Positions 1 through 8,161 of a stretch of DNA of 51,838 nt are shown here, piece by piece. The notes under the pieces were generated by a model. It made no database searches. It saw only the letters and a list, made by a program, of their open reading frames with translations, and was not told where the DNA came from. Numbering within the stretch: the stretch's first letter is position 1; each line of letters opens with the position of its first letter. Source of the stretch: CALESS01 sp964405455 (lineage in GTDB: Bacteria > Chloroflexota > Anaerolineae > Anaerolineales > Anaerolineaceae); assembly GCA_964405455.1 (NCBI GenBank), contig CAYOOA010000012.1:1-51838 (forward strand). The letters run 5' to 3'. Both the position numbers and the translations under genes were made by a program.

Positions 1-250
1 AGGCGCGGATCAACCGGCAGTAATGCGGAAAACGGGTGCACAGGTCCGCCACCCCTTCGGAAAACGGTCTGCCGGCATCCATGCGGTGATTCCACCCGGC
101 AAAGTCGGTCTCCACCAAAAAGCGTTCCATGCCCGGCTCATCGCCCGGCATCAACTTGCGGTACAGGTAGCGCGGATTCCAGTCCACCAGTACTCCGCCA
201 AAGTCAAAAATAATGGCGGGTGAATGAATCTTGGAAGTAATGTTCAACAT
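1..250 (-). CDS. HAD-family hydrolase, N-terminal part (cut by window edge)
   Basis: The reverse strand reads from an ATG at 250 without a stop to the window edge, giving 83 residues. Residues 13-20 read IIFDFGGV, the HAD motif I (DxDx-type, here DFGG with the nucleophile Asp), followed by LVDWNPRYLY. This opening is typical of HAD-IA phosphatases and haloacid dehalogenases (YihX/GS1-like). The family acts in the cytoplasm on small phosphorylated or halogenated substrates through an aspartyl intermediate. The other motifs and the C-terminus lie outside the window, so the substrate cannot be inferred. The family call is fairly sure; the exact function is unknown. Confidence 0.8.
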   Translation of the reverse strand, partial: MLNITSKIHSPAIIFDFGGVLVDWNPRYLYRKLMPGDEPGMERFLVETDFAGWNHRMDAGRPFSEGVADLCTRFPHYCRLIRA

Positions 251-390
251 GGCGCCTATTGTATCACCAGAGTCGGAGTGCATGGATGCACCGTTTCATT
301 TCTCCTGCTTAAAGAGCATTAAGAATCCCAAAGATTTCGGCGGGTTTGTGACTCACCCCTGTCAAGCAACATTCCATCTTATTTGGTGTT

Positions 391-432
391 TCATCAGATC
401 GCTCCGGTCTGGAGACCGGAGCGATCTGATGA
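391..432. terminator. Perfect 20-bp inverted repeat, possible terminator after ftsK
   Basis: Positions 391-410 and 413-432 are exact reverse complements (TCATCAGATCGCTCCGGTCT and its complement) separated by GG. The repeat lies between the 3' end of ftsK and the HAD gene. There is no T-tract on the minus strand side, so it may be a factor-dependent terminator, a processing hairpin or a dispersed palindrome rather than a classical intrinsic terminator. Confidence 0.5.
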
Positions 433-440
433 AGTAGTAA

Positions 441-486
441 ATAAGGTTTTCTCCGTGACCTCTGTATTCTCCGTGTCTCCGTGGTG
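441..486. repeat. CTCCGTG-type dispersed repeat, copy downstream of ftsK
   Basis: ATAAGGTTTTCTCCGTG is followed by further degenerate units (CTCTGTATT, CTCCGTGT, CTCCGTGGTG). A related stretch in the opposite orientation lies upstream of ftsK at 2936-3013. Low-complexity TCTGTGTNCTCNGTG-like repeats occur between genes in many environmental bacteria; their role is unknown. Confidence 0.55.
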
Positions 487-494
487 AAAGAGCT

Positions 495-2840
495 TTACGC
501 CCCATCATCCTCGGGCGGAGCGGTCTGACCGTAATCCAGCACCTCGCGCACCTGGCTGTTGGGCTGCGGCGCAGCGATCACGCCCTTCTCTTCCATCGTG
601 TCAATCAGGCGGGCGGCGCGGGTGTAACCGATGCGCATCTTGCGCTGCAACATGGTGATCGAGGCGCGCCCCTCCTTGCGCACAATTTCCACCGCCTCCT
701 TGTAGAGCGGGTCGCCGTCTTTATCCACCGCTTCCCACAGCGGCGTCTGCTTGAGCGGCACGCCGCGCGGCAGGCTGTCCACCGCCTCCCCTTCTGCCGG
801 CGCCGGCAGGTTACTGCGCTGCAACCGCCAGAACTCCACCAGGCGCTGGATTTCACTATCGGAGACGAACACGCCCTGCAGGCGGGCCGGGGCCGGGGCA
901 TCCGGCGCCTGGAAGAGCATATCCCCGCGCCCGAGCAGGCGTTCCGCCCCGGGCTGGTCGAGGATCACCCGGCTGTCGATGACGGAGAAGACCGCAAAGG
1001 CGATCCGCGCCGGGAAGTTGGCCTTGATCAAGCCGGTCACCACATCCACCGAGGGCCGCTGGGTGGCCAGTACCAGGTGGATGCCCGTGGCGCGGGCCAG
1101 TTGTGCCAGGCGGGTGATGCTGCGCTCGGTATCCTCCGGGGCCAGCATCATCAGGTCGGCCAGTTCGTCAATGATCACCACCAGGTAAGGCATTTTTTGC
1201 TGCGGGTAGCGCGTGTTGAACTCGGAAATGTTACGCACATTGGTCTCGGCAAAGCGGTGGTAGCGGTTATCCATCTCGCGCAGCATCCATTGCAGCGCGC
1301 CAACCACCCGCTCCGGCTCCACCACCACGGGTGCCAGCAGGTGCGGGATGCCGTTGTAACCCGTCAGCTCCACCCGCTTGGGATCCACCAGCACCAGGCG
1401 GATATCCGCCGGGGTATTGTTGAGCAGCAGGCAGGCCAAAATCGAATTGACGCACACCGATTTCCCCGAGCCGGTTGTCCCGGCGATCAGCAGGTGCGGC
1501 ATGCTGGCCAGGTCGTACGATACGGAGCCGCCTGAAACATCCTTGCCCACCGCAAAGCGCAGCGGCGAGCGCATTTTCTTGAAGGCTTCGCTCTCCAGCA
1601 CCTCGCGCAGAGAGACCTTGACCTTTTCATCGTTCGGGACTTCGATGCCGACAAAGCTGCGTCCCGGCACCGGGGCCTGGATGCGGATGCGCGAGGCAGC
1701 CAGGGCCAGGGCCAGGTCGTCCGCCAGGGTTTGGATCTTGTTGACCCGCACCCGCACCCGCTGGCCGCTGCGCGATTCGACGAAATCCGGCTCCACCCCG
1801 AACTGGGTCACCGAGGGGCCGCGCTTGATATCCACCACGTGGCCGGGCGCTCCAAAGGAGGCCAGGGTTTCCTCGATCAGGCGGGCGCGGGCTTCATCCA
1901 CCCCGCTCTGCACGGCAGAGGGCGTGGCCGGGTCCAGGATGGCGTCGATCGTCGGCAGCGTCCACGGGACGGCCGGGCTGCCGGCCTGCGGGATGGCTGC
2001 CGGCCCCGCCGGTGTGGCGCCTCCCGCCGCGGAGGCCGTCGGCGCGCTGCCCGTCCGGGCTGCCTGCGGAGTTCCGCCGGCCGGGCGGCTGCCCAGCGGC
2101 TTGAAATCCTCCGGCAATTCACTGGAAACCTCGGGCTGCGTCGGGCGGGTTGCCGGTGCCGCCGGTTGAGGGCTGCCCGCTTGTGCGGGTGGAGCTTTTC
2201 GTTCAAAGAGTTTGCCAATCCGCTGCAGCAATTCCGGCAGCGGGGTATCCAGCAGGATCACCAGCGCAATCAGCAGCCAGCCGATGAGCAGCACCACCGC
2301 CCCGGCTGTGCCGAGCTTATCCACCAGGAAATACTCAAAGGCACCCCCCAGCCAGCCGCCTTTGCCAGTCATCTCCTTGCCCCAGCCCCCGCCGGTGAAC
2401 AGGTGGATCCAGGCCAGCAGGTTGATGTACAGCAGCAGGCTGCCGATCACCCGCCCGGCGGAAATGACCGGGAATTTCTCAATCCGCCGGAAGACCAGCC
2501 ACAGGCCGAAGGCAATCAGGCCGAGCGGGATGAGGAACATACCCCAGCCGGCCAGCGATTGGAGAAAGCCCACCCAGGCCCCGGTGACCGAGCTGCGGTT
2601 GCTCGAAAAGAGCGAAAGCAGCGTCAGCAGTCCCACCAGCGCCAGCACCACGCCCAACAGGTCCAGCTTGCGCTCCGCGGAAATGCGGTTCCACAGCGAA
2701 GGCTGGGGTTTCTTGTGCGTGGAGCGTGTCCGGCTGGCGGGGGATTTCCCTGCCGGCCGGGCAGCCGGTTTTCCGGCAGGTTTGCGGCCGGCGGGTCGGG
2801 CGGAGGAGGACTTACTGGGCCGATTGCTTGTCTTGGGCAC
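495..2840 (-). CDS. ftsK: DNA translocase FtsK/SpoIIIE
   Basis: This is a 781-residue septal DNA pump that moves chromosome termini through the closing division septum using ATP. Residues 1-50 are very basic and Pro/Ala-rich. Residues 58-200 hold about four membrane segments. A Pro/Ala linker (about 215-300) leads to the motor. The Walker A motif GTTGSGKS is at 454-461, Walker B VVIIDELAD at 554-562, and ATQRPSVDV follows at about 592-600. The last 70 residues form the winged-helix gamma domain (EAVEIVRKEGRASITMLQRKM) that reads polar DNA motifs. Length and domain order match short-linker FtsK/SpoIIIE proteins. It appears monocistronic, flanked on both sides by CTCCGTG-type repeats. Confidence 0.97.
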   Translation of the reverse strand: MPKTSNRPSKSSSARPAGRKPAGKPAARPAGKSPASRTRSTHKKPQPSLWNRISAERKLDLLGVVLALVGLLTLLSLFSSNRSSVTGAWVGFLQSLAGWGMFLIPLGLIAFGLWLVFRRIEKFPVISAGRVIGSLLLYINLLAWIHLFTGGGWGKEMTGKGGWLGGAFEYFLVDKLGTAGAVVLLIGWLLIALVILLDTPLPELLQRIGKLFERKAPPAQAGSPQPAAPATRPTQPEVSSELPEDFKPLGSRPAGGTPQAARTGSAPTASAAGGATPAGPAAIPQAGSPAVPWTLPTIDAILDPATPSAVQSGVDEARARLIEETLASFGAPGHVVDIKRGPSVTQFGVEPDFVESRSGQRVRVRVNKIQTLADDLALALAASRIRIQAPVPGRSFVGIEVPNDEKVKVSLREVLESEAFKKMRSPLRFAVGKDVSGGSVSYDLASMPHLLIAGTTGSGKSVCVNSILACLLLNNTPADIRLVLVDPKRVELTGYNGIPHLLAPVVVEPERVVGALQWMLREMDNRYHRFAETNVRNISEFNTRYPQQKMPYLVVIIDELADLMMLAPEDTERSITRLAQLARATGIHLVLATQRPSVDVVTGLIKANFPARIAFAVFSVIDSRVILDQPGAERLLGRGDMLFQAPDAPAPARLQGVFVSDSEIQRLVEFWRLQRSNLPAPAEGEAVDSLPRGVPLKQTPLWEAVDKDGDPLYKEAVEIVRKEGRASITMLQRKMRIGYTRAARLIDTMEEKGVIAAPQPNSQVREVLDYGQTAPPEDDGA

Positions 2841-2935
2841 GTCAATCCCTCGGTTTCAGAGATTTTGTTCTAAATCATTCTATCACAATCCGGAGAATAA
2901 GAAATCACACCGACGGAGCGGAGAAAAAACGTAAT

Positions 2936-3013
2936 CCACAATGATACAGAGACACAGAGAAAACCTTATGTTTATTTCCGTGTTCTCCATGACTTCCGTG
3001 CAATCTGTGCACC
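2936..3013. repeat. CTCTGTG-type dispersed repeat, copy upstream of ftsK
   Basis: The plus strand reads ACAGAGACACAGAGAAAACC and then TTTCCGTGTTCTCC and ACTTCCGTG. The reverse complement of the first half (ATAAGGTTTTCTCTGTG) matches the copy at 441-457 almost exactly, so two oppositely oriented copies bracket ftsK. The rest of the 240-nt ftsK/Nudix spacer shows no gene. Confidence 0.55.
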
Positions 3014-3080
3014 AGTTTTTTCGATCATCCAGGTTGAAAACCTTGGTTAAATCATTTCCATGATTTCCCTGCGGAAAATA

Positions 3081-3572
3081 TTACATCCGGAAACCCAATG
3101 CCAACTTCGTGGCCCGGAAGGCCAGCGGCGGCAGATCCTCCCGGCGGAAGAATCCCACCGCGTCCGCATCATCCCCGGCCGCCAGTTCTCCCCCCACCAC
3201 CTCCGCCCGGTACAGGATGACCATGTCCGCCCCATTCGGGTGTTCCCGCCCGCTGATCACATCGATCAACCCGCTCACCCGCACGATCAGCCCGGTTTCC
3301 TCCAAACATTCGCGCTCGGCTGCCCGGGCCGGATCTTCGCGGGCATCCACGAACCCGGCCGGCAGTGTCCATTCGCCCCGGTGCGGATCATTCACCCGGC
3401 GGGTTAACAAGACCCGGCCGTCCTGTTCCACCAGGACGGCCGCGGCCACTTTCGGATCTTCAAAATAAATCCACCCGCACTGCGGACAGCGCGGGCGTAA
3501 TTTTCCAAATAATTCTTCCGGTCGGGTGGGCGTGCCGCACAGGATGCAGAAGCGGGCTTCCGGTTGGGTCAC
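3081..3572 (-). CDS. Nudix hydrolase with N-terminal zinc ribbon (NudC-like)
   Basis: The product has 163 residues. Cys9, Cys12, Cys29 and Cys32 (CILC and CPQC) form a zinc ribbon like that of NADH pyrophosphatase. The Nudix box GFVDAREDPARAAERE...EETGL (73-95) has every catalytic position of Gx5Ex7REUxEExGU. The family hydrolyses nucleoside diphosphate-linked compounds such as NADH or ADP-ribose. It is shorter than NudC because the N-terminal domain is missing, as in many NudC-like ADP-ribose or NAD(H) pyrophosphatases. The substrate is not certain. The gene lies 6 nt downstream of the anti-sigma gene on the same strand and may be co-transcribed with it. Confidence 0.92.
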   Translation of the reverse strand: MTQPEARFCILCGTPTRPEELFGKLRPRCPQCGWIYFEDPKVAAAVLVEQDGRVLLTRRVNDPHRGEWTLPAGFVDAREDPARAAERECLEETGLIVRVSGLIDVISGREHPNGADMVILYRAEVVGGELAAGDDADAVGFFRREDLPPLAFRATKLALGFRM

Positions 3573-3578
3573 TCCGCC

Positions 3579-4403
3579 TCACCTGCGCCGCAGCAGGATG
3601 GCTCCCGCGGCAAATCCGGCTGCTGCAACAAACAATCCGATGGTTAGCCAGGGTTGAGGGATTCCCGGTTGGCTCTGGCGGGCCGGGGCGGTTTCCTGTA
3701 CCGTTTGCGGGGTGGAAATACTGCCCTGTTCTTCCGTCGGCGCAATACCCAGGATCAGCCCGTTCGCATCCGCCGCAGCCGCCATCTCGGTCGGAGCGGC
3801 CAGCATCAGCGGCGGTTGTTCCGTCGCAGCCGGCGGATTGCCTTCCGGCGTGGCAGTTGGCATGGCCCGGATCGATTCAGGCGCAGCGGGGGGTTCTGCC
3901 GCCAATCCACCGGGGGCGGATGCAGCGGCCATGTCGTTGCCGCCGCCACCACCCATGCCGTACCCCTGGGTCTGACCCCAGGTGATGATCATCGGGGTGG
4001 CCTGGACGGTGTCCTGGGCCTGGGGCGCGGCCTGTTTTTCCATGGCCACGGGCATGGCCATCGGCGCAGCCGCTCCGCCCAGGGGCAGCATCTGGCCCAG
4101 CAGCATCACCAACGCCACCAGGGCTGTGGCCGCTGAGGCGAAGGAGAAGACCGGCGTCCAACCGCGCCAGGCGGTCCGCCGGGCGGGCACCATGTCCGGC
4201 TTGAGGGTAAAATTGCGCGGCGCCTTGCGGCGGGGAGCCGCCCGCAGCACCGCCCGGGTTTGACGCAATTCTTCCAGGCCCGCCGCCAGGTCGGCGCGGG
4301 TGGCTAGCCGCTTTTCCAGGTCAGCTCGCTCTGCAGAAGAAAGCGCGCCGTCCAGGTAGGCTGAAAGCTGTTGGGTATCGCGTGGGGTGAGTTGCGTCTT
4401 CAT
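3579..4403 (-). CDS. Anti-sigma factor, membrane-anchored
   Basis: The product has 274 residues. The first 70 read like an anti-sigma domain (LSAYLDGALSSAERADLEKRL) but lack the HxxxCxxC zinc motif, so this is a zinc-free version. A membrane segment follows at about 98-118 (FSFASAATALVALVMLLGQM). The middle is Met/Ala/Pro/Gly-rich and low in complexity, and a second hydrophobic stretch lies at the C-terminus (LTIGLFVAAAGFAAGAILL) before RRR. The start overlaps the sigma gene stop by 4 nt (ATGA), which supports translational coupling. It probably holds the preceding ECF sigma factor at the membrane. The inducing signal is unknown. Confidence 0.85.
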   Translation of the reverse strand: MKTQLTPRDTQQLSAYLDGALSSAERADLEKRLATRADLAAGLEELRQTRAVLRAAPRRKAPRNFTLKPDMVPARRTAWRGWTPVFSFASAATALVALVMLLGQMLPLGGAAAPMAMPVAMEKQAAPQAQDTVQATPMIITWGQTQGYGMGGGGGNDMAAASAPGGLAAEPPAAPESIRAMPTATPEGNPPAATEQPPLMLAAPTEMAAAADANGLILGIAPTEEQGSISTPQTVQETAPARQSQPGIPQPWLTIGLFVAAAGFAAGAILLRRR

Positions 4404-5011
4404 GGTTTTCCCTCACCAAAAAGACGAAATTGGGCCGGTAAAAGTTCCCAGAAACCCTGCAGGCAGTCGCGCAGTTTTAAGCGGGCGCGTGCCAGTCGGC
4501 TCTTGATGGTCCCCAGCGGCTTGCCCACCACCACGGCCACTTCCTGGTAATCCATCCCCTCGATGTCCACCATCACCACCACCACGCGGAACTCGTCCGC
4601 CAACTCCTGCAGGCAGTGCTGCACTGCCCGGTCCAGCTCGCCTGCAGAGACCTGCTCCTCCGGCGAGGGCGAACCATCCGCCAGCCAGGCCGGGGATTCG
4701 ATTTCTTCGTCCTCGTCATCATCCATGGGGGTCAGTGGAACAGTGGGACGGCGCTGGCGTCGGCGCAGTTCGTCGTAACACGAATTGGTCACCATGCGCA
4801 TCAGCCAGGCTTTGAACGATCCCCCGCGGTAATCCCCCAGGTGGCGGTAGGCTGAAATAAACGCCGTCTGGGTTGCGTCCTCGGCCGCATCCTCGTCGGA
4901 GAGCATCCGAAAGGCCAGGTTGTAGGCCATATCCTGGTAAGCCAGCACCAGCCGGTTGAAGGCATCCAGGTCGCCCTCGCGAGCGGCATGCACCAGTGCT
5001 ATTTCATCCAT
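4400..5011 (-). CDS. ECF RNA polymerase sigma factor (RpoE-like)
   Basis: The product is a 203-residue group 4 sigma factor with only regions 2 and 4. Region 2 (about 10-90) includes the DEDAAEDATQTAFISAY core-binding helix and the FKAWLMRMVTNSCYDELRRR -10 recognition part. An acidic linker (DDDEDEEIE) follows. Region 4 (about 130-190) has the helix-turn-helix MDYQEVAVVVGKPLGTIKSR. The gene is coupled to its anti-sigma partner. A TATAAT box ends exactly 6 nt before the ATG, so the transcript should be leaderless. The regulon cannot be told from this window. Confidence 0.95.
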   Translation of the reverse strand: MDEIALVHAAREGDLDAFNRLVLAYQDMAYNLAFRMLSDEDAAEDATQTAFISAYRHLGDYRGGSFKAWLMRMVTNSCYDELRRRQRRPTVPLTPMDDDEDEEIESPAWLADGSPSPEEQVSAGELDRAVQHCLQELADEFRVVVVMVDIEGMDYQEVAVVVGKPLGTIKSRLARARLKLRDCLQGFWELLPAQFRLFGEGKP

Positions 5012-5017
5012 ACGCCC

Positions 5018-5023
5018 ATTATA
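5018..5023 (-). promoter_or_regulatory. -10 box of the leaderless sigma-factor transcript
   Basis: TATAAT on the minus strand, then GGGCGT, then the ATG at 5011. The expected +1 coincides with, or is one base before, the start codon. No good -35 is visible. Confidence 0.6.
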
Positions 5024-5029
5024 TATGAA

Positions 5030-6733
5030 TTACGGCTGTATGCCGGGTAAATAACGGTAGACATTTCCACTCTCCACGTGATCCACCTCCTCCAGGCGGC
5101 CCTTGAAGATGGTGGCATACGGATCAGTTTTTGTGATCATGTAGGCATTTCCCCAGACGTAATTCAATCCGATTTTGTCCAGGTATTCATAAGCCTTGCC
5201 GGCTTGGAGCAGGGTGAAATATTCATAACTGTTGATCAGGCCGTCCAGCGGCACCACCGTCCGGTCCTGGATGAAATAGCCTATCGTCCCGGCCCCGGTG
5301 CAGCCAATTAACGAGCCGGGCTCGGTCAGCCGCTCGATACCCAGCGCCTCCAGCCGGTAATTATTCGCATTTTCCGGCAGCAGAGTCTGCGGGACAAGCT
5401 TGACCGTGTAATAGGCAAAGGAGAAAAAGACCACCGCCATCACCGCCCCTGCTCCGGCCCAGGTGCCCTCCGCGGGTACTTTCCAGCGCCGCAGGGCTTG
5501 AACCAGCCCTTCCACCACGCTGGCCAGCACCAGCACGATCACCACCATCTCCACGGCCCAGTACCACGGCCGGGTATGAACGTATGGAATGATTCGGTAG
5601 GAGGCAATTTGTGCGCTGCAGCCCAGGAAAAGCGGCAGAATGGAGAAACGCACCAGCGCCCGCCAGGTCACATTCCAGTTCTTGATCACCAACCAGAGCG
5701 CAATCCCCAGCAGCAGCAGGGCAAACCCTGCCACCAGGCTGCGGTTGACGTTTTTCAGGAAAAGCTCGCTGCCTTGCAACGGCAGCAGGCTGTAGACCGC
5801 ATCCGCCAGGCGGTTGGGCACATCTGTTATCAGCGACCAGGGCCCGCTGCTGCGGTTGTTGGTGAACCAGTAGCTGATGAAGTTGCGCCAGCCGAGCACC
5901 GGCTGCCCGTAGACCGTTGCCGGCAGGGTGGACCACCAGCGCTTGACCATGCCGCTGACCGGCATGGGCGTGCCGGCGTACAGGTAATTGGTCAGCAGGT
6001 AGGCCCCCAGCGCCGTCCCTACCGGGAAGTAATACATCACGCCCACGCCCAACCGGCGCAGCCAGCCAATCCGTGGGGTTTCCCTGGCACCGTCCCAGGT
6101 TTTGAAGGCCAGCAGGAACATATACAACCCGGCAAAAAAGACCGTGAAGGCATTATCCAGCCGGCCAAACAGGGCCAAAATCCCCGCCCCGGCGATCATC
6201 AACAGGCGCTGCGGGTGGTCGCCGATCAGCGGGCGTTCCTTTTGCCAGGCAGCCAGCTGGTACACCAGCAGTACCACGCAAAAGACGCTCACCCCGGCTT
6301 CCAATCCGCCAAATGTTACCGTCCGCTGGATCTGCGGAAGAAAGGCCCACGCCACCGCTGCCAGCATGGCAGTCGGGGTGGAAAGCAGCTGCTTGAACAA
6401 CCGGTAAAGCATCACCCCCGTCCCGGCGTTAAGCAGCGCCAGCACCATCACCACCAACCGCAGCGGCAGGAACAGGTTGAAGCGTGCCAGCGCAAACAGC
6501 GGGATGCAGATCAGCATCCACAGCGGGTGGAATCCATTGGTGATCCCGATGCCGTCAAAGCTGACGCCCCTGCCCTCGGTGATATTTTGTGCCACCTTGT
6601 AATAATAGAAGGCATCGTCCGAGGTGTAAAAGTGCATCAGGTTGTTCCCGGGTGCCACTGCCACGTATGCGTACGAAACGAGCACCATCAGGACCAGGAC
6701 GAGCTCAAAGGTGATCCGCCAACGCTTCGGCAT
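5030..6733 (-). CDS. Polytopic membrane protein, GT-C glycosyltransferase-like
   Basis: The product has 567 residues and about 10-12 membrane segments. After the first segment comes an outside loop with an acidic pair (YTSDDAFYYYKVAQN, about 37-50) and then GITNGFHPLW. This layout resembles lipid-linked-sugar-dependent GT-C transferases (ArnT/PMT/Glf family). The C-terminal soluble part (about 460-567) contains VVPLDGLINSYEYF, similar to the periplasmic domain of such enzymes. It is likely to transfer a sugar from a polyprenyl carrier on the outer face, but donor and acceptor are unknown. A GGAAGG ribosome site lies just upstream of the ATG. Confidence is good for the class and low for specificity. 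Confidence 0.75.
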   Translation of the reverse strand: MPKRWRITFELVLVLMVLVSYAYVAVAPGNNLMHFYTSDDAFYYYKVAQNITEGRGVSFDGIGITNGFHPLWMLICIPLFALARFNLFLPLRLVVMVLALLNAGTGVMLYRLFKQLLSTPTAMLAAVAWAFLPQIQRTVTFGGLEAGVSVFCVVLLVYQLAAWQKERPLIGDHPQRLLMIAGAGILALFGRLDNAFTVFFAGLYMFLLAFKTWDGARETPRIGWLRRLGVGVMYYFPVGTALGAYLLTNYLYAGTPMPVSGMVKRWWSTLPATVYGQPVLGWRNFISYWFTNNRSSGPWSLITDVPNRLADAVYSLLPLQGSELFLKNVNRSLVAGFALLLLGIALWLVIKNWNVTWRALVRFSILPLFLGCSAQIASYRIIPYVHTRPWYWAVEMVVIVLVLASVVEGLVQALRRWKVPAEGTWAGAGAVMAVVFFSFAYYTVKLVPQTLLPENANNYRLEALGIERLTEPGSLIGCTGAGTIGYFIQDRTVVPLDGLINSYEYFTLLQAGKAYEYLDKIGLNYVWGNAYMITKTDPYATIFKGRLEEVDHVESGNVYRYLPGIQP

Positions 6734-6811
6734 TGTTAACCTTCCAGGAAGAACGGGGAATGATGCTTTATTTTACCATCCCGCCGGATTTTCCACCTTT
6801 CCAGCCATTCA

Positions 6812-6840
6812 TTGACAATCCCCCCGGTCTGGGGTATCCT
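6812..6840 (+). promoter_or_regulatory. Sigma-70 promoter of the SRP RNA gene
   Basis: A consensus -35 TTGACA (6812-6817), a 17-bp spacer and TATCCT (6835-6840) place +1 at about 6847. That is exactly the first base of the closing stem of the SRP RNA. Confidence 0.85.
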
Positions 6841-6846
6841 TGGGCT

Positions 6847-6960
6847 GCGTCCGGGTGGGACCGGCGCGGCAGAAACCCCCGAACCCCGCCAGGTCTGAGA
6901 GGAAGCAACGGTAAGGAGGCCCTTCTGGGTGCCGCCGGCAAACCTGCCCGGCGCATTTTT
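6847..6960 (+). ncRNA. ffs: Bacterial small signal recognition particle RNA (4.5S-type)
   Basis: The region carries the SRP hallmark CCAGGTCTGAGAGGAAGCAA (about 6889-6908), which forms the asymmetric loop and GNRA-like tetraloop that bind Ffh. The ends pair: GCG plus CCGGG (6847-6855, one bulged U) with CCCGG plus CGC (6947-6954). A run of six T follows (6956-6961), giving termination. The length of about 110 nt is normal for the Alu-less form. It targets membrane proteins co-translationally with Ffh/FtsY, which are not in this window. Confidence 0.95.
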
Positions 6961-6971
6961 TAATCTTCAGG

Positions 6972-6977
6972 TATAAT
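6972..6977 (+). promoter_or_regulatory. -10 box in front of the methyltransferase
   Basis: TATAAT lies 10 nt before the ATG at 6988. The leader would be 3-4 nt long, too short for a ribosome site. It starts 11 bp after the SRP RNA T-tract. Confidence 0.6.
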
Positions 6978-6987
6978 TCTCCCACCC

Positions 6988-7944
6988 ATGAGCACGCCCC
7001 CTGTTTGCAATTATGAAGGCTCCGATTACCAGTCCAGCTTCTGGGAGGAGGGCGGCCGTTCCTACGAGGACGCCGCCGAAGGCGTGGCCCTGCGCCGCCT
7101 TTTGCCTCCCTCCGGCAAATTCCTGCTGGAACTGGGCGCCGGCGCCGGGCGCAACACACCGCGTTACGCCGGTTATGAACAGGTGCTCCTGCTCGATTAC
7201 TCCCACACCCAGTTGGAACAGGCCCGCGCCCGCCTGGGCGATGATCCCCGCTATCGCTACGTGGCCGCCGATATCTACCGCCTGCCCTTCATGCCCGGCG
7301 TCTTTGACGGCGCCACCATGATCCGCACCCTGCATCACATGGCGGATGCCCGCGCCGCCCTCGACCAGGTCCGCAAGGTACTGCAAGGCCGGGCCACCTT
7401 CATCCTGGAATTTGCCAACAAACGCAACCTGAAGGCCATCCTGCGCTACGCCCTTCACCGCCAATCGTGGAATCCCTTCTCGCCCGAACCGATCGAATTT
7501 GCCGCCCTTAACTTTGACTTTCACCCGGCCACCGTGCGCACCTGGCTGCAGCTCTCCGGCTTTGCCGTCGAGCGCCAGCTGACCGTCTCTCACCTGCGTA
7601 TGGGCTGGTTCAAGCGCCATCTGCCGCTCAAACTGCTCGTCAGCCTGGATGCGCTCTTCTCGCTCACCGGCGACCTGTGGCAGTTGACCCCCTCGGTCTT
7701 TGTGCGCGCCCGCGCCGTCGGCCAGACCCAACCCGCCGTCCCCGGCGCACTCTTCCGCTGCCCGGCCTGCGGCCACGGCCCGCTGGCCGATAGCGACACC
7801 GCCGTGCATTGCGAAGTATGCGGCCAGGATTACCCGGTGCAAAACGGTATCTACGATTTCCGCCTGGCCGTTGCCGATACCAAGTCCCGCCCGGTTCCGC
7901 CCCCTCCCCCCGCCCCCGCCGAACCCGACGATTCGGAAGAATAA
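6988..7944 (+). CDS. SAM-dependent methyltransferase with C-terminal zinc-ribbon (Trm112-like) domain
   Basis: The product has 318 residues. The class I methyltransferase motif LELGAGAGRNTPRYAG (about 49-64) binds SAM; LLLDYSH is motif II and AADIYRLPF the acidic loop. DGATMIRTLHHMADA resembles the post-I region of UbiE/MenG and type 11 methyltransferases. After residue 250, FRCPACGHGPL and CEVCGQDYPVQNGIYDF form a four-Cys Trm112p-like ribbon. The tail is Pro-rich. Such fusions occur in uncharacterised methyltransferases; the substrate is unknown. Transcription is probably near-leaderless. A strong hairpin terminator follows. Confidence 0.88.
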   Translation: MSTPPVCNYEGSDYQSSFWEEGGRSYEDAAEGVALRRLLPPSGKFLLELGAGAGRNTPRYAGYEQVLLLDYSHTQLEQARARLGDDPRYRYVAADIYRLPFMPGVFDGATMIRTLHHMADARAALDQVRKVLQGRATFILEFANKRNLKAILRYALHRQSWNPFSPEPIEFAALNFDFHPATVRTWLQLSGFAVERQLTVSHLRMGWFKRHLPLKLLVSLDALFSLTGDLWQLTPSVFVRARAVGQTQPAVPGALFRCPACGHGPLADSDTAVHCEVCGQDYPVQNGIYDFRLAVADTKSRPVPPPPPAPAEPDDSEE

Positions 7945-7960
7945 GCCAGGACTCTCATCA

Positions 7961-8010
7961 TTGGTTCATTTATCCTATACTTTTTGTATAGGATAAATGA
8001 ACCAATTTTC
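7961..8010 (+). terminator. Intrinsic terminator, 20-bp perfect stem
   Basis: TTGGTTCATTTATCCTATAC (7961-7980), a TTTTT loop, its exact complement (7986-8005), then TTTTCCTTTTT. The stem is unusually long and AT-rich for this GC-rich genome, so it could also be a small palindromic insertion. It closes the methyltransferase unit. Confidence 0.75.
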
Positions 8011-8147
8011 CTTTTTCCCGCTGACAGGCGCAAGAATTGTCCTGTTTTTTTCTCCATCCATTGATGTCCTCCTCCTTCTCCCGGAAATTCCATATTCCAG
8101 TATCTGCCTGGTCTTCCTGCACGGCGAAGTTTTTTCTCCCAATACGT

Positions 8148-8153
8148 TATAAT
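8148..8153 (+). promoter_or_regulatory. -10 box of the E1 alpha operon
   Basis: TATAAT ends 8 nt before the GTG start at 8162, so the transcript should begin within a few bases of the start codon. No ribosome site is visible. The rest of the spacer back to the terminator at 8010 holds nothing recognisable. Confidence 0.55.
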
Positions 8154-8161
8154 TCACACAC

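Noticed and set aside
1731..2873. Long plus-strand reading frame opposite ftsK
   Set aside because: It is the antisense shadow of a well-supported FtsK gene in GC-rich DNA; composition (Arg/Gln/His-rich) is typical of shadows.
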